In this document: positions 53,431-62,464 of the stretch, piece by piece
How positions within the stretch are numbered: position 1 is the stretch's first letter
Layout of the letters: the number at the start of each line of letters is the position of its first letter
From: Streptomyces griseoincarnatus
Lineage (GTDB): Bacteria > Actinomycetota > Actinomycetes > Streptomycetales > Streptomycetaceae
Direction: 5' to 3'
Assembly: GCA_014649575.1 (NCBI GenBank)
Contig: BMTH01000001.1
Location: forward strand, 682,001 to 746,000
Length of the DNA: 64,000 nt
Position numbers and translations under genes: made by a program
Notes under the pieces: model-generated
Database searches by the model: none
Told to the model about the DNA's origin: nothing
Seen by the model: only the letters and a program-made list of their open reading frames with translations

Positions 53431-55482
53431 TCATCCGGCGGACGCGCTCCCGTCGTGCCGGGCGGTGTGGTCGGTTCGGGGTGCGGGGACGGCCGGCCGC
53501 GCGGGCACGGGGGACCCCGGCTGGGACTCCGCGAGGCTGATGCCCCGTTGGAAGGCGGCCATCAGCTGGGGGTCGTGGCCGGTGACGTGCTCGCTGTCCT
53601 GGCGGGGCGCGGGCCCGTCGCGCAGCTGTGGCGCGATGTGCTCCTGGGCGCGACGGCGGGGCAGTTGGGGCCTGCCCATGGTGCCGCGCACCGGGGTGGT
53701 GCGGGGGACGAGCGGGGTGGGCGCGTCCCCGGCCGTGGCGGGCGCGCCGCCCTGCCCGTCGGGCGCGGGGCGTCCGTCGGGCACGAGGCGTCCGTCGGGC
53801 GCGGGGTGCGGGGCGTGGCCGGTGTGGTGGACGCCGGGGACGGCGTCCGCGGGGGTGGGGCGGGCGGTGCGGGCGCCGCGCAGGGGCAGCGGCGGAGGGA
53901 CGGCGCCGTGGTCGGCGGGCGCGGCCGGGGGCCGGCCGGGGTGGGCGGCGGGCGTGAGGGGGGACGCGGGGGTGGTGTTCTCCTCCGCGTGGGCGTCCGC
54001 CGCGGTGTTCGCCGGGGCATGGGACTGCGCGTCCCCCCGGGTGTCCACGGGGCCGGACAGCGCCGGGGTGTGACGCCCCGTCGGTCCCGTGCCGGCGTCC
54101 GCCGGGGGCAGCGGCGCGGTCGTCCCGGGCGCGCCGGTCACGGCGGCCGCTTCGCCGCCGAGCAGGGACTGCGGCACCACCAGCACGGCCTGCACACCGC
54201 CGTAGATGTTGGTCTGCAGCCGGACGTGGATCCCGTGCCGCCGGGCGAGCTGGGAGACCACGAACAGGCCGATCCGGCCGTCGGCCAGCAGGCTGGCGAC
54301 GTGCACCTGGTCGGGATCGGCGAGCAGCGCGTTCATCCGGTCCTGCTCGCCGACGGGCATCCCGAGGCCGCGGTCCTCGACCTCGACGGCCAGTCCGGAG
54401 GTGACCAGGTTCGCCCGCAGCAGCACCTGGGTGTGCGGGGCGGAGAACACGGTCGCGTTCTCGACGAGTTCGGCGAGCAGGTGGATGACGTCGGCGACCG
54501 CGTGTCCGCGCAGGGTGCCGTCGGTCGGGGGCACGAGCTTGACCCGCGAGTACTGCTCGACCTCGGCGATCGCCGAGCGCAGCACCTCGGTCATGGGCAC
54601 CGGGTTGCTCCACTGACGCCGGGAGACGGCCCCGCCGAGCACGGCGAGGTTCTCCGCGTGGCGGCGGATGCGGGTGGCGAGGTGGTCGACGTGGAAGAGC
54701 CCCTTCAGCAGGTCGGGGTCCTCCATCTCGTTCTCCAGCTCGTCGAGGATGGAGATCTCGCGGTGGACGAGGGACTGCAGGCGCCGGGCGAGGTTGACGA
54801 ACACCTCGAGCTTCTGTTCGCTGCCCGCCTGGCTGGAGAGCTGCGCCGCCTGCACCACGGCGGTGACCGCGCCGTCGTGGGCGCGGGCGAGGTCGGCGGC
54901 GAGCTGGTCGAACTCGTCGCCGTCGCCGTCGCGTTCGGTGCGCCGGCCGCGCGGGGGCGGCGGCTCGCCGTTGCGCAGCGCTTCGACGAGGGCGTGCAGG
55001 TCCGCCTCGCGCCGTGCCGTGCTGCGGCGCAGGACGCCCAGGCGGTCGTGCACGGAGCGGGCCGCGCGCTCGGCGGCCACGGCGGCGATGACGATGCCGG
55101 CGAGGGTCACGGCGGTGGCGCCGCAGAGCACCGCCCACAGGGCGCCGTTCGGCCGCATCCCGCTGGAGCGGACGGTGAACAGCACGGCGGCGCAGGCGCT
55201 CAGGGCCACCGCGACGGGCGGCAGCACGGCGAGCCGGAGCAGCTGGGACCGTATGTACGACTCGGGCAGGCCGGGCGCGGGCCGGGCGGGCGGACGTCCG
55301 TGCCGCCCGCCCTCGCGCCGCTCCGGCCGGGAGGCGGTGCCGTTGCGGCGGGCGCCGGGGCCGGAGGACGGGGCCTTCGGGGCGGCGCTGTGCGGGATGC
55401 GTGCCACGACCGTGCCGCCGACCGTCCCCGGCTGTCGGGGCTCCTCACCCCGTCGGCTCCCTCGTCCGCCTTGTGGCTGCAC
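53431..55482 (-). CDS. cvnA: Conservon sensor histidine kinase-like protein (CvnA)
   Basis: 683 aa. A Gly/Arg-rich cytosolic N-terminus is followed by two membrane spans (about 80-100 and 115-140), a HAMP-like linker, a helical dimerisation segment (SSQAGSEQKLEVFVNLARRLQSL, shown in part) and an HATPase_c domain (HLLAELVENATVFSAPHTQV, VEDRGLGMP, IGLFVVSQLARRHG). The final 220 residues are Pro/Ala/Gly-rich and disordered. The canonical phospho-acceptor His is not obvious, as is usual for CvnA. It starts with GTG 55482 and leads the conservon operon. Confidence 0.92.
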   Translation of the reverse strand: MQPQGGRGSRRGEEPRQPGTVGGTVVARIPHSAAPKAPSSGPGARRNGTASRPERREGGRHGRPPARPAPGLPESYIRSQLLRLAVLPPVAVALSACAAVLFTVRSSGMRPNGALWAVLCGATAVTLAGIVIAAVAAERAARSVHDRLGVLRRSTARREADLHALVEALRNGEPPPPRGRRTERDGDGDEFDQLAADLARAHDGAVTAVVQAAQLSSQAGSEQKLEVFVNLARRLQSLVHREISILDELENEMEDPDLLKGLFHVDHLATRIRRHAENLAVLGGAVSRRQWSNPVPMTEVLRSAIAEVEQYSRVKLVPPTDGTLRGHAVADVIHLLAELVENATVFSAPHTQVLLRANLVTSGLAVEVEDRGLGMPVGEQDRMNALLADPDQVHVASLLADGRIGLFVVSQLARRHGIHVRLQTNIYGGVQAVLVVPQSLLGGEAAAVTGAPGTTAPLPPADAGTGPTGRHTPALSGPVDTRGDAQSHAPANTAADAHAEENTTPASPLTPAAHPGRPPAAPADHGAVPPPLPLRGARTARPTPADAVPGVHHTGHAPHPAPDGRLVPDGRPAPDGQGGAPATAGDAPTPLVPRTTPVRGTMGRPQLPRRRAQEHIAPQLRDGPAPRQDSEHVTGHDPQLMAAFQRGISLAESQPGSPVPARPAVPAPRTDHTARHDGSASAG

Positions 55483-55858
55483 GTACCGGTCCCCGCTCCC
55501 TGATCCCGATCCCTACGACGCGGCCCTCGGCGCGAGGCGTCCTGCGACATGAGCCGTCGCGAGCCGTCACGCCGGGCGACCGACACTCACCGTAGTCGTC
55601 ACCGCATCATGTGCGGTGGGCAGTTGACAAACTCGTGCGGACAGCATCGCGCTCTGGTATGAGGCGTCGTACGACAGACCGATAACCGTTCGACCGGATG
55701 CGACGGGAGTGGTCGCGGGGCGGTCAACGCTGGTCAGAAGCGGTCGCGAGAGCGCTCGCGGCGCGGGGGTGCGACGAGGGGCGCGAGCTGGACGCAGCGC
55801 GCCCCCGTAGGCACCCCCAGCCCCGGAAGGACCGCGAAGGCCGCTCCAAGTCAACGGC

Positions 55859-56138
55859 CAGAGCGTCACGCTCCGTAGCCAACGGCGTCGGCGTCTCCAA
55901 CGGCATCGGCTACCAGGCGGTGTTCATGGTCATCACGGGCATCTGGACGCTGGGCGCGCTGGTCCCGGCGGTGCTCGGCCCGGCGACCCGACGGCGCCGG
56001 CCGGCACCTGGACGCAGCGGCGGCCGACGGCGGACGCAGCAGCGGCCGGCACCTGGAGGCAGCGGCGGCCGACGGCGGACGCAGCAGCGGCCGGTACGCG
56101 GCCGACGTCCGTCACGGCGACGCCCTGAGCGCGGGTGA
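55859..56138 (+). pseudogene. Remnant of the C-terminal end of an MFS-type transporter
   Basis: The plus frame ending at 56138 reads SNGIGYQAVFMVITGIW then TLGALVPAVLGPATRRR with strong GC3 bias. This looks like the last membrane helix and basic tail of a major-facilitator transporter. Upstream the frame loses codon bias and there is no start or ribosome site, so only the 3' end survives. The tail then runs into a 15-residue tandem repeat (PAPGRSGGRRRTQQR-like) created by the DNA repeat at 55999-56088. The assignment is tentative. Confidence 0.4.
55999..56088. repeat. Two copies of a 45-bp tandem repeat
   Basis: Units at 55999-56043 and 56044-56088 begin GGCCGGCACCTGG and differ by about one base (GACGCAG versus GAGGCAG). 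A third copy starts at 56089 but diverges after six bases. The 45-bp period keeps the reading frame. Confidence 0.75.
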
Positions 56139-56214
56139 GCGTGTGGGGCGGGCGGCCCGGAGGAGTGTCTCGGGGCCGCCCCTCGCCCTACGGCGCTCCT
56201 CGCGGCCGGCTCGC

Positions 56215-57426
56215 TCACCACGCTTCCGACTGCTCCGACGCCCGCCCCGGCGGGTCCGCGCGGCCGACGCGGCGCAGCCTCGTCGCGAGCAGCGGCAGGA
56301 GCAGCACGGAGAGCATCGCGGCACCGACCAGGGCGGCGGCCTCGTCGCTGCCGAGGACCTTCTGGTCGACGCCGATCGTCGTGATCGCCACGACGAGGGG
56401 CAGGCAGGTGGAGGCGTAGAGCGCGAGCGCCCGCCGGTCCGGGACCGGGAGGTCACGCGGGGCGAGCAGGAGGACGGGACCGCCGCGGACCAGGAGGAAC
56501 AGCAGCAGGAACACCGGCAGCAGGACGAGGGCGCGCCCGCCGTCCAACAGGGCCCGCAGGTCGAACTCGATGCCGGTCACGACGTAGAACAAGGGCACCA
56601 GGAAACCGAAGCCGAGCGCCTCCACCCTGCCCATGACCTCGGCGCTGTGGTCGGGGGCAGCGCCGTGCAGCACGAGCCGGGTGAGGGCGCCGGCGGCGAA
56701 GGCGCCGAGCAGGATGTCGAGGCCGAACGCCTGCGCGAGCGCGATCATGACCGCCAGCAGCAGCATGACGAACCGCACCGCGAACTGCCCGCTGCTGTGC
56801 AGGGTCTCGTCGACCATGCGGGAGAACCAGGGCGGCCGGGGCCGCAGCGCCCACCACACGACGGCGGCGGTGATCACGCCGAACGCGATCAGCAGGGCCG
56901 CGGACTGCCCAGGCTTCCGCCCGCTGAGCAGCAGCGCCATCGCGACGATGGGTCCGAACTCGCCCACCGCTCCGAACGTGGAGACGACCGTCCCGAGAGG
57001 GGTGCGCAGTTCGCCGCGGTCGCGCAGGATGGGCAGGACGGTGCCCAGCGCCGTGCTGGTGAGGGCCGTGCCGATGACGAACGCCCGGTAGGTGTCACCA
57101 CCGCTGATCCACAGGGCGAGTGCGATGCCGAGGCCCAGGGAGCAGAGCCAGGCCCCTGCGGCCCGGCGCAGGGTGACGCCGCGGACGGCCGCGAACTCGA
57201 TCTCGTATCCGGCGAGGAAGATCAGCATGGCCAGTCCGAGGTCCGCCAGAACGTCGATGACCTGGTCGGGCCGGGCCAGGTCGAGGACGTCGGGGCCGAC
57301 GAGGATGCCCAGGGCGATCTCGAAGATGACGAGGGGGACGAGGACTCGCCGTGCCGCCCCCTTCGCGAGCAGCGGGGCGAGCACGGCCGCGGCCATGATG
57401 AGGACGAGCGTGCCTGTGTGCGACAT
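56215..57426 (-). CDS. CPA2-family cation:proton antiporter
   Basis: 403 aa with about 12 membrane spans. IFEIALGILVGPDVLDLARPD, LIFLAGYEIEF, GTALTSTALGTVLPILRD and LLGAFAAGALTRLVL are typical of Na+/H+ or K+/H+ exchangers of the KefB/NapA type. No C-terminal TrkA-N domain is present, so it is the short form. The ATG at 57426 fits the first span; GGGGG lies upstream. It exchanges monovalent cations for protons; which cation is unknown. Confidence 0.88.
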   Translation of the reverse strand: MSHTGTLVLIMAAAVLAPLLAKGAARRVLVPLVIFEIALGILVGPDVLDLARPDQVIDVLADLGLAMLIFLAGYEIEFAAVRGVTLRRAAGAWLCSLGLGIALALWISGGDTYRAFVIGTALTSTALGTVLPILRDRGELRTPLGTVVSTFGAVGEFGPIVAMALLLSGRKPGQSAALLIAFGVITAAVVWWALRPRPPWFSRMVDETLHSSGQFAVRFVMLLLAVMIALAQAFGLDILLGAFAAGALTRLVLHGAAPDHSAEVMGRVEALGFGFLVPLFYVVTGIEFDLRALLDGGRALVLLPVFLLLFLLVRGGPVLLLAPRDLPVPDRRALALYASTCLPLVVAITTIGVDQKVLGSDEAAALVGAAMLSVLLLPLLATRLRRVGRADPPGRASEQSEAW

Positions 57427-57753
57427 GGCCGGCCCCCGTCCTGCGGCGTGGTGTAGTACGGCGCGGGCCCGGGTCACCGGAACCGGCGTCCGCTGCCACC
57501 TTCGCGCCGGTCCGGCCGCGCCACGACCGTGGTGTCCGCCGTACGGAGGAACCGGGGGCCGGGGTGCGGGTGCTCCGCACGGGACGGGCATCATGCTCCG
57601 CACTCGCCCCGGCAGGCGATGCCCGGGGGCTGAGGGAGGCGGGTCATGGGGTCCTCGGCCACCTCGGCATCACCCTGGACGACGCGATCCTCGCCGGCCC
57701 CTGGGGGCGGCACTCGCCGAGGACGACACGCCGACGGCCGGGCCGGGCGGTGG
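57427..57753. other. 327-bp gap with no supported gene
   Basis: It lies upstream of the antiporter and downstream of the DUF4241 gene. I see no codon bias, ribosome site or strong hairpin. Confidence 0.5.
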
Positions 57754-58836
57754 CTACGCGTGCGAGGGCCCGGGCCCTCCGGGGACCTGCTTCTCCTCGT
57801 CGGAGGGGTAGAGCCGCAAGTCGACCACGACGCAGCAGGCCTGCCCGTCCTCGGTGCGGCCGATCCAGACGGGGTAGGACCCGTCGCCCCAGCCGGCGCT
57901 GAAGGCGATGAGGTTCGGCTCGGTCTCCGTGCCGGGCAGTTCGACGCCGGGGCGGTCGTCGAAGGAGAGGGGGAGGAACACCTCCTCGTCCAACGCTTCC
58001 TCGCTGACCGTCCGGGTCGCGTCCATGAAGGCCACGGTGCCGGTGTCGACGCCGACCCCGTAGAACTCGCCCTCGCCGAGCAGATCCGGGTCCTCGTCGG
58101 GGCGGAGGGCCATCTCCCAAGCGTGGGGCGGGGCGTCCAGGAGCGTCACCTTGGCCGCGGCGACCCTGAGCCAGGGCGTCCTGCGCAGGAGCGCCAGCGT
58201 GACCGGATACTCGCCCGGCGGCACGGTGACGGTCCGGGGTTCGCTGACCCAGCCGGGGTCCGAGACCGCCAGCCGCCCCGACGTGATCCGCACCGCACCG
58301 GCGTCGCCGAGCTCGACGACGGCCGGCCCGTCCGGGGTGTCGCGCGGGCCCGGCACGAACAGTTGCTCGATGCCGGTGGGGCGTAGTGGCCCGGCTCCCT
58401 CGTCCACCGACACGTCGTTCAGGACCACGGTCGGAGCGGGTTCATGGCCCTGCTGGGCCAGGAACGGAGCGAACACCTGCCAGTCACCGAACTCCGGCGC
58501 GCGGCAGGAGAGTACCTCGACGGTCGAGGTCTCCTCGTCGCCCCCGGTCAATCGGGTGTTCCGGTGGGCCAGCAGCATCCCCGTGCCGAACGGCTTGAAG
58601 TCGATCATCCGCACACGCCGGGTCGCGTCGTCGAACAGGTACACACGCCACATCCCGCGCGGCCATCGCTCGACCATGGCCAGCGGTCGCTCCCGCGAGG
58701 AGAGCAGGACCGCGTACGCCATCCCGGCCTCATGTCTGCGGGCCGCGAGCGCGTTCGGTATGGGGTTGGGGTGGGTCGGCCCCTCGTGGGAACCCCACAT
58801 GTCGCCGTACGAGACATCAAGACTGTCGATCATCAC
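57754..58836 (-). CDS. DUF4241-family protein
   Basis: 360 aa. The C-terminal 200 residues carry the DUF4241 pattern: TVTVPPGEYPVTLALLRR, RVAAAKVTLLDAPPHAWEMAL, EGEFYGVGVDTGTVAFMDA and LIAFSAGWGDGSYPVWIGR. The N-terminal 150 residues are a separate unassigned region. The family is often linked with toxin-immunity loci and may serve as an immunity or binding protein; no toxin is seen next to it here. GTG 58836 lies seven bases after CAGACT, fitting a leaderless start; the next codon is ATG 58833. Confidence 0.8.
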   Translation of the reverse strand: MMIDSLDVSYGDMWGSHEGPTHPNPIPNALAARRHEAGMAYAVLLSSRERPLAMVERWPRGMWRVYLFDDATRRVRMIDFKPFGTGMLLAHRNTRLTGGDEETSTVEVLSCRAPEFGDWQVFAPFLAQQGHEPAPTVVLNDVSVDEGAGPLRPTGIEQLFVPGPRDTPDGPAVVELGDAGAVRITSGRLAVSDPGWVSEPRTVTVPPGEYPVTLALLRRTPWLRVAAAKVTLLDAPPHAWEMALRPDEDPDLLGEGEFYGVGVDTGTVAFMDATRTVSEEALDEEVFLPLSFDDRPGVELPGTETEPNLIAFSAGWGDGSYPVWIGRTEDGQACCVVVDLRLYPSDEEKQVPGGPGPSHA

Positions 58837-58869
58837 AGCCGGCAGTCTGGCAGCGGGGTGTGACACTCA

Positions 58870-58904
58870 GGCCCGTGCCGTGGAGCGTCTCCACGGCACG
58901 GGCC
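58870..58904 (-). terminator. Terminator after the metallo-beta-lactamase-fold gene
   Basis: GGCCCGTGCCGTGGAG (58870-58885) and its exact complement (58889-58904) form a 16-bp stem with the loop CGT, 10 bases past the stop. Confidence 0.8.
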
Positions 58905-58914
58905 GCTCGACGGG

Positions 58915-60105
58915 TCAGCGGTCGCCCGCGAGGTCGAGGTCGCCGCTGGGGGTCTCCTCGTTCCGCGGCGGGACCCCGGTGTTCCAGACGCGCGGGACGG
59001 GTCGGGTGAGCGGACGCCACCAGGGCTCGGTGGGCAGCTCCCCGCCCGGCTCGAAGGGGGCACCCGGCCGCGGGAAGGCGACGGTCTGGCCCACCGCCTC
59101 CGCCGCGTCCGCCATCCACTCCCCCGGCTCCGCCCACGGGTGCGGGGCGAGGTTGAAGGTGCCCCAGTGGATCGGCAGCAGCACGCCGCCCGGCTTGCCG
59201 CCCTGGAGGTCGAGGTGCGAGCGGACGCCCTCCTCGGGGGTCATGTGGATGTCCGGCCAGAACTCGGAGTACGCGCCGACCTGGATCATCGTCGCGTCGA
59301 ACGGGCCGTGGGCCCCGCCGATGTCGCGGAAGCCCTCGAAGTAGCCGGTGTCGCCGCTGTGGTAGATCCGGTGCCGCTCGCCGGCGACCGCCCAGGAGGC
59401 CCACAGGGTGTGCTGGGTGTTGCGCAGGCCCCGTCCGCAGAAGTGACGGGCCGGTGTCGCGGTCAGGGTGAGGCCGCCGACCCGAGTCGACTCCTGCCAG
59501 TCCAGCTCGCGCAGCCGGTCCGCGGAGACGCCCCAGCGCTCCAGATGGGCGCCCACGCCGAGGGGCACGGCGAACACTGTGTCCGTGCCGGCCAGTTCCC
59601 TGATCGTCGGCATGTCCAGGTGGTCGTAGTGATCGTGGGAGATCACCACGACGTCCACCGGGCCGAGCGCGGCCAGCGACAGCGGCACGGGGTGCAGCCG
59701 CTTCGGTCCCGCGAAGGGGAACGGCGAGCAGCGCTCACCCCACACGGGGTCGAACAGCACCCGCTGTCCGTCGATCTCCGCGAGCACGCTGGAGTGGCCC
59801 GTCCACGTCAGACGCAGTCCGGTCGCGGGCGGGCGGGTCAGGTCGGCGAGAGTGGTGGGATGCACCGGGATCGTGCCCCGCGGGGCACGGCGGGAGCGGG
59901 CGTCCTTGTCGAGGAACTGCTTGGCCATGTCACGTCCCGACCCGGAGGGACGCATACGGGCCGGACCGCCCGGATTCTGGAACACGCCGTTCGCGAAGTG
60001 CGGGGACCTGCGGATCCGCGCCATGCGCTCACCGGCCGGCTCCGCGCCGAAGGCCGGCGGCCGCAGGGCACTGAGCCCTGCCCGGGGGGCGGAAGAAGCG
60101 GCCAC
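58915..60105 (-). CDS. Metallo-beta-lactamase-fold hydrolase (NAPE-PLD/UlaG-like)
   Basis: 396 aa. The zinc motif HDHYDHLD is complete, with later His/Asp ligands in ARHFCGRG, YHSGDTGYFEGF and LPIHWGTFNL. This arrangement fits the NAPE-PLD-like phosphodiesterase branch (L-ascorbate-6-P lactonase fold). The first 60 residues have no clear domain. The GTG at 60105 is four bases after TGGAGG. The natural substrate in bacteria is unknown; a membrane phospholipid derivative is possible. Confidence 0.87.
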   Translation of the reverse strand: MAASSAPRAGLSALRPPAFGAEPAGERMARIRRSPHFANGVFQNPGGPARMRPSGSGRDMAKQFLDKDARSRRAPRGTIPVHPTTLADLTRPPATGLRLTWTGHSSVLAEIDGQRVLFDPVWGERCSPFPFAGPKRLHPVPLSLAALGPVDVVVISHDHYDHLDMPTIRELAGTDTVFAVPLGVGAHLERWGVSADRLRELDWQESTRVGGLTLTATPARHFCGRGLRNTQHTLWASWAVAGERHRIYHSGDTGYFEGFRDIGGAHGPFDATMIQVGAYSEFWPDIHMTPEEGVRSHLDLQGGKPGGVLLPIHWGTFNLAPHPWAEPGEWMADAAEAVGQTVAFPRPGAPFEPGGELPTEPWWRPLTRPVPRVWNTGVPPRNEETPSGDLDLAGDR

Positions 60106-60452
60106 GGTACCTCCAGAGGGAATCGATCGGAGTTTCCATTATGTGCGGCGGCTCCGTGGGCGGGGGCGGTTGTGGAAACCGCTCCCGCCCCTGCCCACGC
60201 GGGCGCCTGACCTCCCGCCACGGGGGCTCCGCCCCCGAACCCCCGACGCGCAGTTCCCCGCGCCCCTGAGGGCGTGCCCCGCCCCACCCCGTCAGGACGC
60301 GCGAGCACATCGCCCCGAAAGGGCGCGGGGAACTGCGCAACCAGTCACGCACCCACCCGCACACGCCTCACGCGCCCGGTCACCCCACCCCTGGTGCTGC
60401 GACCGCACCGGCCACATCCAGGGACAGCGGCCGGGAACCCCGGCCCCCGGCG
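60106..60452. other. 347-bp gap holding a long inverted repeat
   Basis: The main structure is the 18-bp inverted repeat at 60248-60338. The sequence before it (GGGGGCTCCGCCCCC) is another common Streptomyces intergenic palindrome. I see no gene. Confidence 0.55.
60248..60338. repeat. Perfect 18-bp inverted repeat, dispersed Streptomyces element
   Basis: GCGCAGTTCCCCGCGCCC (60248-60265) is exactly complementary to 60321-60338, with 55 bases between. A near copy of the left arm occurs at 45093-45112. It may act as a terminator for the SGNH gene on the minus strand. Confidence 0.7.
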
Positions 60453-61271
60453 TCATGCCACCTTGGCGATCCACGAGCGGATGTCCTCCGGCGACAGCGT
60501 CCCCTTCGCCGTGACGTGGTCGCCCGAGGACTCGCCTCGCAGGCGGCGGCCGATCCACGGGACCAGGTACTCGCGGGCCCAGTGGACGTCGTCCCGGCGG
60601 ATCTCCAGGGTGCCGCGCGGCGGGAGCGGCGGCCACGGCTGCTCCGGGTCGGCGGGCACCTTCAGGCCGAGGGAGAGACCCGCGCGCAGGGCGACGCGGG
60701 TGTGCCCCTCGGGCGAGAGGTGCAGCCGGTCGGCGTCCCACGCCCTGCGGTCCTGCACGCTGCGCAGCGACCACAGGTCGAGCACGGGGCAGCCGTACCG
60801 GTCGGCGACCGCCCTCACGTGCCCGTTGTACGTGGCGATCTTGCCGCGCAGATGCTTGAGCAGCGGGACGCGGCGGGTGTCGAACCCGGTCGTCACCAGG
60901 ACCGTGCCGGCTGCCGCCGTGAGCCGGGCGACCGCCTCCTCGAAGCGCTCGGCCACCTCGTCCGGATCGGTGCCCGGGCGCAGGATGTCGTTGCCGCCCG
61001 CGCAGAAGGAGACCAGGTCCGGGGCGAGTTCGACGGCCCGGGAGACCTGGTCGGCCACGATCTGGTCCAGCAGCTTGCCGCGTACGGCGAGGTTGACGTA
61101 CCGGAAGTCGCCCTCGGGCCTGCGGTCCGCGAGCAGAACGGCGAGCCGGTCGGCCCAGCCGACGAACGCCCCGTCGGGGCCGGGGTCGCCGACGCCCTCG
61201 GTGAAGCTGTCCCCCACCGCCACGTACGACCCGATCACTGTTGCCTTGTCACTCTTCGAATCGTCTGCCAC
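60453..61271 (-). CDS. SGNH/GDSL-family hydrolase
   Basis: 272 aa. Block I AVGDSFTEGVGD has the nucleophile Ser22; GGNDILRPG is block III; DRLHLSPEGH holds the Asp/His of block V. There is no signal peptide, so it is a cytosolic esterase or lipase-like enzyme. The substrate is unknown. The start GTG 61271 has no good ribosome site. The C-terminal 60 residues extend past the SGNH fold. Confidence 0.87.
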   Translation of the reverse strand: MADDSKSDKATVIGSYVAVGDSFTEGVGDPGPDGAFVGWADRLAVLLADRRPEGDFRYVNLAVRGKLLDQIVADQVSRAVELAPDLVSFCAGGNDILRPGTDPDEVAERFEEAVARLTAAAGTVLVTTGFDTRRVPLLKHLRGKIATYNGHVRAVADRYGCPVLDLWSLRSVQDRRAWDADRLHLSPEGHTRVALRAGLSLGLKVPADPEQPWPPLPPRGTLEIRRDDVHWAREYLVPWIGRRLRGESSGDHVTAKGTLSPEDIRSWIAKVA

Positions 61272-61412
61272 AGCCGGACATGATTCACCTTCGGATGTGA
61301 CCTACGCGACCGTAGGCGGGGGTTGACGCGCGGTGAGATAAGCCACTTCAAGGTTTGGCCAAGCCAGGAATAGGTACGGCCCCGCGCCCGGAACGGGCCC
61401 CGGACACACCGG

Positions 61413-61441
61413 AGGCCGGCCCCGTGGATCGGGGCCGGCCT
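61413..61441 (-). terminator. Terminator after the LysM-M23 peptidase gene
   Basis: AGGCCGGCCCCG (61413-61424) and its exact complement (61430-61441) with loop TGGAT, 35 bases past the stop. Confidence 0.75.
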
Positions 61442-61476
61442 TCGGCGCGCGTGTCAGGAAGGGGTGCCGCGAGGGG

Positions 61477-62415
61477 TCAGAGGGAGACGCCCTTGCCGCG
61501 CAGGTACGAGACCGGGTCCACGTCCGAGCCGTAGTTCGGGCTGGTGCGGATCTCGAAGTGCAGGTGCGGGCCGGTCACGTTGCCGGTCGCACCGGAGAGA
61601 CCGACCTGCTGACCGGCGGTCACCGTCTGGCCCGCCGAGACGGACAGCGAGGACAGGTGGGCGTACTGGGCGTAGTGGCCGTCGTTCAGCTGGATGACGA
61701 CCTGGTTGCCGTACGCGCCGCCCCAGCCGGCGGAGACGACGGTGCCGGCGCCGACGGCCTTCAGGGAGGTGCCCGTCGGGACGCTGAAGTCGACACCGGT
61801 GTGGTAGCCGCTGGACCACATGCTGCCGGCCACCTTGTAGGCGGTGCCGACGCCGCCGCCGGGCACCGGCGAGGTGAAGCCGGAGGCGGGGGCGGTCTGC
61901 GTGGACGCCTCGTTGGAGGACGCCTCGTTGGAGGAGGACTCCTCGGCGGCCTTCTGCACGGGCTTCTCGGCCGGCTTCTCGGCCTTGGGCGCGGCGGGCT
62001 TGGCGGCCTGCGGCGAAGTGGACTGCCTCGGGGCGCTCTTGGCGGCCTTGCCGTCGATGGAGAGCTTCAGGCCCGGGTGGATGAGCGACGGGTCGTCCCC
62101 GACGGCCTCGCGGTTGTCCGCGTAGAGCTGCTTCCAGCCACCGTCGACGTGCTCGGCCTCGGCGATCTTGGCGAGGTAGTCGCCGGCCTTCACGGTGTAC
62201 GTGCGGGCCTCGTCACCCTTTTCGGCCTTGGCCTGCTGGCCGGTGACGGCCAGCGACCGGACCGACGCCTCGGGGGCGGACTGCGGCGTCGCGGCGTGCG
62301 CGCCGGTGGCGCCGAGGAACGGCAGGGCGAGAGCGGCGCCACCGGTTCCGGCGACGGCGATGGAGCGGGTGAAACGCTGAGCCTTGGTACGGCGGTGCTT
62401 ACCCTTCGCGGGCAT
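61477..62415 (-). CDS. Secreted LysM/M23 cell-wall peptidase
   Basis: 312 aa. A twin-basic signal region (KGKHRRTKAQRFTRSI) and hydrophobic stretch end at GATGAHA, so the protein is exported. LysM lies near residues 70-125 (YTVKAGDYLAKIAEAEHV), then an Ala/Pro/Lys/Glu-rich linker. The C-terminal M23 domain has the zinc motifs HTGVDFSVP and GPHLHFE. It cleaves peptidoglycan cross-bridges during growth or sporulation. The ATG at 62415 follows GGAGAGG. The long leader carries a c-di-AMP riboswitch. Confidence 0.92.
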   Translation of the reverse strand: MPAKGKHRRTKAQRFTRSIAVAGTGGAALALPFLGATGAHAATPQSAPEASVRSLAVTGQQAKAEKGDEARTYTVKAGDYLAKIAEAEHVDGGWKQLYADNREAVGDDPSLIHPGLKLSIDGKAAKSAPRQSTSPQAAKPAAPKAEKPAEKPVQKAAEESSSNEASSNEASTQTAPASGFTSPVPGGGVGTAYKVAGSMWSSGYHTGVDFSVPTGTSLKAVGAGTVVSAGWGGAYGNQVVIQLNDGHYAQYAHLSSLSVSAGQTVTAGQQVGLSGATGNVTGPHLHFEIRTSPNYGSDVDPVSYLRGKGVSL

Positions 62416-62464
62416 GACGAATTCCTCTCCGGCGCCTACGAGGTGAGCTGTCGGGTGCGGACTG

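Larger units (their letters stand above)
55483..56214. other. 732-bp gap with an MFS-like remnant and tandem repeat
   Basis: Bases 55483-55860 hold the cvnA upstream region and show no gene. A coding-like remnant follows at about 55859-56138 and a 45-bp tandem repeat at 55999-56088. Both are listed separately. Confidence 0.5.
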
